A stretch of 64,000 nt of DNA from Plantago ovata (lineage: Eukaryota > Streptophyta > Magnoliopsida > Lamiales > Plantaginaceae). Positions 34,990 through 45,196 of the stretch are shown here, one piece after another. How positions within the stretch are numbered: position 1 is the stretch's first letter; each line of letters starts with the position of its first letter. Both the position numbers and the translations under genes were made by a program. Location of the stretch: the NCBI GenBank assembly GCA_028274465.1, contig CM051458.1:35414692-35478691 (forward strand), in the 5' to 3' direction. The notes under the pieces are model-generated. The model was not told where the DNA came from and searched no databases. It worked only from the letters and a program-made list of their open reading frames with translations.

Positions 34990-35470
34990 ATTTATTTTTT
35001 TAATTTATTATTTCCATGAATTTGCAAAAAAGATTATTCTTAAAATAAAAAACATAAATAATTAAATCACTGATTTATTAAATATTATTTTTCATTGTGA
35101 ATGAATAAACTAAAAACAATTAAACTGATTTTCGTAAAATAGTGTCTACGAATTTAATTTTAATTCCAGAATATATTTTACCTAGATTTTAATTAACATT
35201 TTAATTCACAGTTTAAATTAAAAAATATTTATTATTAATTTTAAAATTCATTTTGCCAAGAATTTAATTGACACCATAATTCAACATTTAATTAATAAAC
35301 GATTTACTTTTAAATTCCGAAATCTGTTTGTTGTATAATAATTCAATTAACATATTATTTTTTAATTCCAGAATTTGTTTTGTTGTATAATTTCGGATTT
35401 TTTAATTTATATATAGCTGAACGTTTTTTATAAGAGGAAGAAGAATTAAATTACCAAAATTAGATGAATG
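34990..35470. other. Very AT-rich spacer
   Basis: Repetitive AATTTAATT-type sequence; it looks like an intron or spacer of the minus-strand gene whose first exon is at 35480-35508. Confidence 0.4.
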
Positions 35471-35479
35471 AAAACTTAC

Positions 35480-35508
35480 CAAAACAAATGAAATTGAATC
35501 TTTTCCAT
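35480..35508 (-). pseudogene. Possible first coding exon of a minus-strand gene
   Basis: A TATA box CTATATATA (35586-35594, minus) precedes an untranslated leader and an ATG at 35508. Ten codons (MEKIQFHLF...) end at a consensus donor TTTTG|GTAAGT. The same TTTTG|GTAAGT donor recurs near 34330, suggesting a duplicated gene copy. Later exons are probably those at 33853-33924 and beyond. Function unknown. Confidence 0.35.
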
Positions 35509-35585
35509 GAGCTCAAAATTATTGCCACATAGTGTGAAAGCTCTTGAGAATGAAATTGAGCTCTCCTAGACCCCTACCTTTCATG

Positions 35586-35594
35586 TATATATAG
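35586..35594 (-). promoter_or_regulatory. TATA box of the minus-strand gene
   Basis: CTATATATA on the minus strand, about 80 bp before the ATG at 35508. Confidence 0.4.
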
Positions 35595-35599
35595 ATTTG

Positions 35600-36045
35600 T
35601 TCTGTTCCTCCATATACCGTTCATCTCTCAACATGTCTTGATGATACATGCAACCAAAGAAAACAGATGCTTGTGCTCATATATATCAATTTTGGTCATT
35701 TTTTTCAATATGTGCTTAATTATTTAATAGTTAATATCATAATGATACATGCAACAAAACAAAAATATGCTTGTGCCCATATATATCAAGAATTCATACA
35801 CAAGCATCAAACAATCAACGAGCATCGTAAATACCATAATTAATATAAATATATAAAATAAAATAAAATAAAATAAAAAGGAGAATCTCGATTGAAATAG
35901 ATTACACAATCTGTTGTTGGATGCTTGGTTAGTCAAACTGTTTCAACATTAATCATGTGATACCATAATTGATTTGGTTTTTTTTTAAACTCCATTTCTT
36001 GACATTTTTTACATCCCAATTTTCTCTATTCTTCATAGTGCTTAT

Positions 36046-36078
<33 letters not shown>

Positions 36079-36419
36079 AAAAAAAAGAGAGATTTACAAG
36101 TAATTCGAGTATTCTTCATCCCAGTACAAGAGGACCTATATATACATGAGAACCTATATGTAACTGAGTATTATGAAAGAAGGTAGTAGAACATAATTTA
36201 TACCTAGTCGTTGCATGGGAAACCTTAGTAGCCGTTAGAATTTAAATTCGAGCCTATTTGTACCCTTTCAAACTCTATTTTTTTGACATATTTTACATCC
36301 CAAACTTCACTATTTTTCATAGTGCTTATCGAAGAAAAAAATGGAAAGAAAATGGGGAAAAAATAAAAAAAAGGAGCTTTGCGGGTAATTCGAGTATTCT
36401 TCGTCTGAGTTGCAAGAAG
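35600..36419. repeat. Spacer with a local direct repeat and an A run
   Basis: A segment at about 36005-36125 (ending GTAATTCGAGTATTCTTC) is repeated at about 36285-36410. Between and within them are long A runs (36049-36076 and on to 36087). The direct repeat abuts the RNase II gene fragment, so it may derive from its intron. Confidence 0.6.
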
Positions 36420-36835
36420 GAAAAGTATTGAAAGCGTACGATGCTATGTGTGGGTAATGATGATAGATTTTATTCAAATTGTTCAACATATGGATGGTCG
36501 GAATGGTGTAACGAGGAAGAAAACATGCCAGAAGAGCGAAGAGAAATCGTGGAACCTAAACATGTCAGGCGAATGAAGACTGCAAAGTTGTTTATGTGTC
36601 AGTCATCCTAAACAATGATGGATCATTCAACACCGAAGAATGTTCCATTGAGATGTCAACAATTAAGCCATCGTTAATATCATATAATCATGTTGATTCA
36701 TTGTTATCATCATCAATTGCTGAAGAATCTAGTTTTAAGGAACATCATCTGCTATCAGTTGCAAGTGATTTGCGCAAAAAATATCGAACTGCTATAATGG
36801 AGCAAAGGAGAGGCAAAGATATTGTTCAAGATGAT
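36420..36835 (+). pseudogene. RNR1: Organellar RNase II (RNR1-type) fragment, upstream part
   Basis: The frame from about 36575 reads KVVYVSVILNNDGSFNTEE, then a Tyr/Asp-rich stretch and SVASDLRKKYRTAIMEQRRG. These match the part of the RNB catalytic domain in plant chloroplast/mitochondrial RNase II where barrel strands lead to the helix before the product-release region. The enzyme degrades RNA 3' to 5' and trims organellar rRNA and mRNA ends. The catalytic Asp cluster, upstream in the domain, is absent from the window as far as I can see. The exon is cut at 36835 by a solo LTR. It resumes at 39436 but soon meets a stop, so this is a broken copy. Confidence 0.65.
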
Positions 36836-39435
36836 TGTAACGGTACGGTAATTTCGAAAACAATACTTAAATCGGAAAATCGAACGGTTCTTTAAAAAAT
36901 ACGGTAAGTAAAGGTTTTGGCTCTCAAACGAGCTTACAATTCAAGAGAAATAAATGCGGAAGCTAAAAGATAATGAAGTTCAATGGAAAATAACAAGTGA
37001 AGACAAAATTTCTTCTTATTTGAAAACAACCCCAAACCAAAAATCCCCCACACTCTCAAGTCGCCAGACGCCTACTAGAGCTCATCGGTAGTCGAACCTA
37101 CAAGGAAGTATTTTGAAAAGAGTGGTGAGATAAAGGATCTCAGTGGTGCTCATGCAATGTTGGTTTCATGCAATTTTGAAGAAGATCTTTCAGTTTAAAG
37201 ACATGCAAATTACAGGCAGTGAATTCAGATAACAATCAGTTCAGTAAACAAGCAAATCAACCGGTTAAGATGTCAGAAAACAGTAAGTCAGTGGTGTTGA
37301 AAACAGTACAGTAACAGTTGGTGCAGCCCGCCTTGTTGCTCCTACTCCCAATAGCCCTTATCACCCCGTCTAGAAAGATCAATTCTAGCCAGTACAGTGT
37401 CCTGCGTACGTTCAGGAAAGTCCTACGACCCAAATAGACCTCAGCGACTTCTGCCTCGCGCCCTAAGGGATTAGACTAGGCAACTCATAAATAAACCTGA
37501 TAGTCAACACTACCCAAGTCTACCTACTCGTCAACCTAATCGACCGGTCAACAGTTAACAGTAAACAGTGCTCGGAAACCGAGAAAGTTATTAGAAAACA
37601 ATTGGCAGTTAAGAAAACGGTAGTCAGTTGAAGAGGTAGTTAGACAAGCAAACAATAACATGCAATAGTACAGTACAATAATCAATTCTCACAGTTTGGT
37701 TGCTAAGGTGACATGCATAGTATTTTAAACGAGCGATTATACTTATGAAAGTAACATGCAGGCATGTATACATATGGAATAGGAACAGACAATAAGCATA
37801 ATAATACGGTAAACAGATAACACATAACTTCCTTGTAGTTTTGAAAACAGATAGAAACACTCACCTTAAATAGTACGAGCAAGAACCACGGAAAGCACAA
37901 TGGATTACGGAATAACGGACTGATCACCTATATAGAAAACGACTAGTTACTATCTAGGAGTCGAAATGAAAATCCAAACGATAAAAGTTAAAAGGTGGGA
38001 AAGATGGGGTTCGAACTTGAGACCTCTAGGTTGAACTAGTTAGCACTAAACCAACTATGCTAGTGAGAAATTCAATTGAATGTTGTGAAAAGAATTTAAT
38101 AACTGGTTAACTTCCAGAAAAGACATTTAAATTTCCGAAGTAATTTTAGAAAAACTAGGTCAACAGTCAACCAGTAACCAAAGTCAAACGGTCATCCAAG
38201 TCCAGAAAATACGAAAGGGTAAAACGGTCAATTCGAAAATGTAGTCAACTATCAATCCAAAATTCAATTCAATCTGCAAGGGTATAACGGTCATAAATCC
38301 ATTCAGGGGGCAAAATGGTCAATTCCAGAATCTCACAAAGGGTAAAACAGTCCTCAATTTAGTTCGATACGGAAGGGCAATATAGTCAATAGTCAATCGT
38401 TCAAGGGTAAAAAGGTCCAGAACACGTCCAGGGGTAAAAATGTCAAAACAAAAATAAAGAAAATGAAAAACGAAGAGGGGAAGAATGATTAATACACATC
38501 TTACCCTTTTCGATAGATTGAGATCGAGACGGGGCTGTGAAACAAAACAACCAAGAACATGAGATGCAACCCATGAACAAAGAGTTGGTAAATGAAGAAG
38601 AATAACAAAGAAAGATGAAGAGAAGATAAAATACCAACCGGAGAAACAAGGCAGAAACGAACACAACCGAGCCGGATAGAATCGCGAACAGAACAGAGCA
38701 AGGCCGGAGCAGATCGGGACAGAGAACACGAACGGATCGAAGCAGAATCGTGACTGAAACGGATGGGACGGAACAGACGGCGGCGGCGCGGCTACAACGG
38801 CACGGGCGGATCGGAACAGAGATCGGCGCGGCTCAGACGGAATGAATCGAAATCGACGGCGCGGTCGGTCCAAATCAGCGCGGCGGGATCGGGACGGAGG
38901 CGGCGGCGGCAGATGGTGGTGACGGGACAGAGAGGTGGTACGGTGGTGGTCGTTTGGTGGAGAAGATGGGTGGCCGAGGTGATGATGATGATACGGTGAT
39001 GTTGATGATGATGATAATGGTGGATTTGATTTGAGATGATGATAATGGATTAAGGTTGATGATGAATGGAGATGGTGATGGTGGGCGTGTGAATGAGATA
39101 GGCAGAGAGTTTGTTTTTCTTTCTTTTCTCTAGGGTGGCGTGGAGGATGAGTGAATGAAGGGAGGTGGGAACAATTAGGTTTAGGTTAGGGTTTTAGTAA
39201 GTTGGGCCAGCTGATGGGTCAAGAGAAATGGGCCAAGTAGAGGTTCAATCAGATTTAGCTAGTCCAATAGGTGAATTCGAGATTTCGGTCCAATAACCAT
39301 ACAAATAGGTTTTCGAACTTGATTTTTCGGGCGTATAAATTAATCGGATAGTTAAAAGTAATAAACTTAATTATTACTTCGAAATTTAATTAAATAACTA
39401 ATTTTAAAAAAAAAAAAAAAAAACCGGATGTTACA
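36836..39435 (-). mobile_element. 2.6-kb solo LTR, probably chromovirus gypsy
   Basis: On the minus strand the piece begins TGTAACATCCGG and ends ACCGTTACA, and the same five bases ATGAT flank it (36831-36835 and 39436-39440). TGTAAC...GTTACA ends with a TGTAACATCC start are typical of chromovirus LTRs. It contains a GC-rich patch (38680-38960), repeated GGGTAAAACGGTC-type motifs (38210-38450) and a tRNA-like module. Long minus-strand frames across the GC-rich patch are probably not genes. Confidence 0.75.
38006..38057 (-). promoter_or_regulatory. tRNA-like Pol III promoter module inside the solo LTR
   Basis: On the minus strand TAGTTGGTTTAGTG (A-box-like, 38044-38057) is followed by GTTCGAACCCC (B box, 38006-38016). 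The stretch between reads like a tRNA anticodon arm and variable region. It is on the same strand as the LTR. Confidence 0.5.
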
Positions 39436-40337
39436 ATGATGATGCTGATGATATTAGAAAAAGGAAGCAAAATCCTGAATGGAATAATTAAGGAGTTTGA
39501 ACACATTGAAATCAAGGTGAGTATCTGAATCTGACTTGTATGAATAATTTATGTCTTTTTTTATTTATTGTACAATATTTTATAAATAAAAGAATGTAAT
39601 TTTAAGTTTTCTGGTAAACATTTTGGTTTGTCATTTGCTTCTTTTCTTTTCTTTATTTTTTTATTTTACAACTAAGTAACATTGATGATGAAGCACCTAT
39701 AATAAAAGTCGAACAACATACTGATGATAGAACTATATCACAAAGCTTAGTAGAAGAAATGATGTTGTTGTGCGGAGAAGTTATTGCATCATATGCGCAT
39801 CAAAATGCTATACCTATGCTTTACAAGGGTAGGAGATACTATGATACTGATTTTCTAAAACGTTTGGATCTCGGCTTAGATGAAGGATATGTGAAATTTA
39901 CATCTCCAATAAGAAGGTACACTGATGTTATTGTACACTATCAAGTGGTAGCTTCTATAACTGGTGGCAATATTCTATCAACAGACGCAGTTGAAGCTCT
40001 ACGTGATGAGGCAAATAGTGAGTCTACTGCAAAGACTTTGGTGAATTCAACCAAGAGATATTGGGTCTTTGAACTCTTCAAAATAGCCAGAATTGAGGGG
40101 AAAAGATTTAAAGACAAAATTATGGACATACATTATAATCATGGTTATCGTTCTAATATGAATTTAGCAATCGAGTATCAAGGTGTGGAGCTATATCTGA
40201 AGAATGTTCCAGTCAGAAATACACAGGTGTGGACATACAATCTAGGAAAGAATGGTGATGTTGTTGTTGAAGTCGGAGAAGTTGATCCTCACAATAAAGA
40301 TATTACCTTTCAAGTCTCTGATAATCAAGTATTGTAG
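39436..40337 (+). pseudogene. RNR1: Organellar RNase II (RNR1-type) fragment, C-terminal part
   Basis: After the LTR the exon continues to a donor AAG|GTGAGT at 39517. The last exon starts near 39677 and runs to a stop at 40335-40337. It encodes the diagnostic RNase II signature YVKFTSPIRRYTDVIVH, preceded by SLVEEMMLLCGEV and followed by NSTKRYWVFELFK. This matches the conserved end of the RNB domain and a C-terminal OB-type strand region. The final exon has no internal stop across about 220 codons, so it decayed little, while the exon before it holds an in-frame stop and the LTR. It is probably a recently dead or truncated duplicate; the missing upstream half argues against function. Confidence 0.78.
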
Positions 40338-42054
40338 ATTTACATATGAATATTATTTTTTATTTTGTAATCTCTGTGTTTTGTTATTTTGTACATACAG
40401 AAATATGTTTAGTAGAAAAAGGGTCAATGTTATCTATGTGGACTCCAGAACCTTAGAATAAAGTAAATGTTATTTCATTTACTGTCAAATGTTTCAGTAT
40501 TCGCCATCAATATTCACTGTCAAATGTCAAATATCACTTCACCGCATTGAAATCCAAGCACCAAAATGATGAAGAAGTATTAAATGACCAACATCAGTCC
40601 AGTACTGAGATCAGTTTCCATTAGTAACAAATGGTTGCTATTAGTAAAAAACAACCATGTATTACGATTTAACATACTTTAAGATCATTAGTAAACTATT
40701 TTAAACATGGATCGACACAAAAGGGGATAAATATATACAATGGGCCTATGCCCATTATCACCTGATCGATTGCTCAATCTGGGCCAGAAATGGATCAATC
40801 TTGAGTTTCAAATTGTGTAAATACACAAGTCCTATACTTTTTAACCCCACGCGTTCAACCCGTTCACCACTTCTTCGAGTTATACATTTGATTCCTTGCC
40901 AGTTGTCTCTCTTAGCCGACGATATCAATTCAGGTTTGTATGTTTTTAATCGATTCGTATTTTATTCTGTGTGGTTTATATATCGATTTGTATTCAATCT
41001 CTGTCCAAATTATTAGTACATCTATGAATTTATATTTGAATTTTGGTAATTCTTTGAGATATTAGGGTTGAGATGATATTGTTTGATTCTTGGAGCAATG
41101 AAACGCTAAAGAACATTAAGAGTCCTAATCTTCGATTTAATAAAACTGTTTATAATTGGTTTATGGTGCATGGAACGAACAAAGACTAGGTGTTGTTTAT
41201 GCTTAATGTAAAGTGATGTACGCATCAGATAATTAACTGTTTGCCTTTGCCAAGGAAGTAAATTAAGGCCCTCACCAATTTGCACCTATATGTTTGAGTA
41301 TATATTACGTTTAATCTGTACTTTGACATAAAGCCACTAGATTAGCTATATAGCCTCATGATTAATCACCTGTGTTATTGTTTTTTGATAGTGTGCAGCA
41401 GTAACAAAACACATATTTGTTGCTTGTTTCATATTGACATCATTATATGGAACAATGAACTGTGAGTCCTAATCTTCTAAATTAGAATACTTATATGCAA
41501 CTCTGTTCTTAACTTATTTTACATACTTGCAAAACTGCTAAACATTTATTATGTTTCTACTTTTTCTCTTATCGTTCTTTTGTCTTGATTTTGTTTTGTT
41601 ATGTGATGTTTTAGTTTTGATGAGACTGATCTATCTCCACTTTTATATTTGGACCTGATGATCTTGTCATTTGATTTCTCTGCTGAATGATACATCTTGA
41701 ATGCATTTTTACACACTCAATGTGCACCACCACATTTTGCAATTTCTGTTATAACTTATTAAATTGCTTACCAGTTCAATGCGGATCTGCTACCTTGCTA
41801 AACTTGTTATGAATTTTACATTCAGCTGTATGATTATCGATAAAATCATACATTTGCTTCTTTGTTCTTTTCTTATTGTCTGGCGGATGCTAGGTTGGAA
41901 CGTAGCATTGTAGATGCGAATTTCATGCCATGGGTTGGTTATGATTATATATGCTAATTGGATATTGGCGTTTGGTCATGATTATATTGTTTTCAGTGCA
42001 CTATTTATTTAGTTTGATTATTATTGTTGTCTGTGTATCTAGTCATTCAGTTGC
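40338..42054. other. Non-coding stretch; possible 5' leader and intron of the FRS-like gene
   Basis: A candidate untranslated exon runs about 40800-40933 and ends CAG|GTTTGT. T-rich intron-like sequence follows to a CAG at about 42081, just before the ATG at 42085. No other gene is supported. Confidence 0.4.
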
Positions 42055-44051
42055 ATGTATAAACAAACACAATATTACGCAGGTATGAAAGCTTCTTCAG
42101 CAAGTGCAACTCATCAGCCCAAACGTAAGCGTAAACATAGATATTACACCATCGGGGACAATTTTGCATTTAAAGTTTTTTCCTCTAAGGATGATGAGGA
42201 AATTGCCACAGAACTGACGTACTATGTTTTTAGAAAAAGAAGAGAAGCTGAGCATTCTATATTGCATATGGTATGCAAAGGGGGTTCGACATAAGAGTTC
42301 AAGATCATAAGCTCAAGAAACATTGCCTGATGGTCTTCAATTGTGAGGGGTTTAAAAGGGAAACCACCGTACTTCGTAGGCGAAGAAGAAGACGAGATAC
42401 TAGGTGTGGTTGCAAGGCCTGGCTTAGGGTGAAGCGTACAAGTGAAGGATGGGAAGTCACGAAATTTAATCCAACACACAATCATCGAATGGCCATTGTT
42501 GAAAGTAGGAGGCACTTAAAATGTAATAGGTTTATCGGCGCTGGTAACCAGGCAATCCTGAATTGGCTACTTACAAAAGCTCATACCCTGGCGCAGCTAT
42601 GGATCTGTTGGAGCAACTTTCTCAAAATCAGGAATTACCTTTCCTCAGAAAGGATGCTTATAACCTCCTCCAGAAGGAGAAAAGGGAACGGGAAAACTAT
42701 GGAGATTTTAATACAACATTTGGAATCCTCAGAACCTTCACAAATGAAGATCCAAGATTTGTTCTAGAACACAGGGTCGACTCAAATGGTGATGTAACAT
42801 CAACTTTCTGGTGTGATTCGCAGTCCAAGGCTGAATATGATGTCTATGGTGATGTACTACTCTTGGACTCTACATACAAGACGAACAGATATCGGTATCC
42901 GCTTGTTATATTTTCCGGTGTAACTAACCTTGGACGATGTATTGTGTTTGGTGCTGGCCTTTTGCGTAGAGAAAATGCCTCATCTTACTGCTGGATGTTG
43001 GAAAAGTTCATTGAAGCAATGAATGGAAAGATGCCACGTTCCATTCTGACAGATCAGGATAATTCCATATTGCAGGCAGTCAGGGAACAATATGAGGGTG
43101 TTGTACACAGGTTATGTCTCTGACACATGGGGCAGAATGCGAAAAAAAGGGTGAAGAAGGGTGCTTTTACGAATAAGTTCATGGAATTGGCAGCTATGAG
43201 GTGCAACATAAATGAATTCGAGACTCTCTGGAGTGAGTTGGTTAGCGAGTACAAACTGCAAAATCACAAATGGGTAAAAGCAACCTATGAAAAGAGGATG
43301 AAGTGGGCCGAGGCCTATTTTGAAGGTTCTTTCTTTGCAGGACACAGGACCACGGGGCGTGCAGAGTCTATAAATGCATTTTTTAAGCAGTACTTAAGGT
43401 CAACGTGCACAGCTACCGACTTCATACATTTTTACCATCTCGTCCTAAAGCTTAATAGAAGGAGAAGTATCATTTTGCACGTGGAAAATGAGATGGCGTG
43501 CCGGAGAGGGTTTAGACCAGAGACTGGACTTTTGGAGTTAGAAAAGGATGCTGCGAATAAATGCACGCTAAAGACATTCAAAAAGATTGTACAAAATATG
43601 AAACATGAGCAGGCACTCAAAAAAGAACCTGTTAGTCAAACTTGATGGCGACTCTGTGCTATTCAATATAACAAAATGCAGTAGCGAGGAGGAGAAAAAG
43701 TCCTGGTCTGTTATGGTTGATCTTGTAAATCAGCGGTTTGAATGTGATTGCAAGTTACATGAATCCCAAGGCGTGCCATGCTCACACCTTATTTCATGTT
43801 TTAAGCATATGGGCCTTAAAGCTTTCCTTGATGGAAGTATACATAGTGGGTGGTTGCTTGAGACAGGGAAGCAATTGCGGCTAATGTTTGATCATAGATT
43901 TACCCAACATGATGAAGATGGTAATCGTGATCTGTTGGCGGCAATGATCAAAGTTCAACAGCTGTTAGTCACAGGTGGAGATAAATCCAAGGTACCTAAG
44001 GTGATCAAGATTTTAGAAGACTGTGCGGAAATATTAGAAGGTGGTGGTTGA
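42055..44051 (+). pseudogene. FAR1-related (FRS)/MULE-type transposase-derived protein, broken
   Basis: The protein order is that of FRS proteins, transposase-derived transcription factors. A basic N terminus comes first, then a FAR1 DNA-binding domain (FNCEGFKRE, TRCGCKAWLRVKR, NPTHNH at about 42330-42490). A MULE transposase core follows (DVLLLDSTYKTNRYRYPLV, then LTDQDNSILQAV at about 42845-43085). Last is a SWIM zinc finger CDCKLHESQGVPCSH at about 43745-43790. The frame shifts near 42285, 42570 and 43620. A TGA at 43121-43123 stands where the family has Trp before His-Met. These lesions make it a pseudogene unless they are consensus errors. No terminal inverted repeats are recognised, so whether it is a transposon or a domesticated copy is open. 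Confidence 0.78.
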
Positions 44052-45196
44052 TGAACTGGTTTAGAACTTGTGAGATAGAAATACTCATAAGGAATCAATC
44101 CAAGTCTCTTCTTTGTTTTCTTGGTTACTGGGTCAGAGTAATAAGCAATGCCAGGTGGTTTTATCAATTCTGGTTCTTGTCTATAAGTCTTACCAATTGC
44201 AGTTCTTCTTACTGAGACCTCAAGATTCAACCATCTCCCAGCAATGTTTCTAGGAAGGGATTCTTCCCTTTGTTTCCTTTTTACCTTGAGTTCAATCCAT
44301 GTGAACATTTGGTTCAATATGGCTGTAGGAAAGAACTCATTCACCAGCAAGTCTTCCAGCTTTAAGATCCAGCAACCATGAATGTTTCTGATCACATTCT
44401 GAGTGGTTTCATCATTGCTGGTCTTTGTATACTCGATGCCGGAGCCAATAGCAATGCTGGGCAGCCTCTTTTCTTCCTGTCTTTGCCTTCTTCTTCTTGA
44501 CTTAGCATTGTCTTTATCTCTTGCTGAAGATCTTGAGTCAGAAGAGAAATGCTTTGATTGGCCAGACGGAGTTAAGGCTGTTAAAGGTCTAGCTCTTATG
44601 GCTTGAGCTATTGTCTGATTGTCATCATCATCATCATCTTCATTCAGATCTTGATGACTTTCAGTATGGCAATAACCTTGAGTTTCAGCAGCAGTTTTTC
44701 TCTTTTTGGGACTTGCTGAATTTAACTCAGATTCTGCTTGCCTTTTAGAACTTTGCTCTCTTTCAGCAAGAGGTTCTATGGGCAGTGGCTCATCAACAGT
44801 AGGAGGGGTTTGGGTTCTTTTTCTTGTATTTCTCTTTTCCCCCTTAGACATGGATTGCAACATCAGAGTGATGTGCAGAGAATAGAACTCATTGCAATTT
44901 TCAGCAAGAGTACTTAAGCTGTTATACTTCATGATGATTTGTTGCTGATCAGAAGTCATTTTTGACAACTCTTTTTGAATACTCACCATGTTCTCTTCAT
45001 GTCTTTTCTCTGTTGCGGCCTTATCATCCATGAAAGTCTGAGCCTTCACTAGAGCGGTCTTTGCGAGCAAGAGTGCTTGACTTACATCTTCTTCATAGCT
45101 CTTGTGATAAAGACTGATGTCTTTCTGAGCTATTGTAAGAGTAGTAGTGCGTCTCAGCACTGTAGCCAATATTTTCCAATATCAGGCGGGCTCTCA

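Noticed and set aside
38319..38873. 184-codon minus-strand reading frame
   Set aside because: It lies wholly in the GC-rich patch of a solo LTR; its Arg/Phe/Ser bias reflects base composition.
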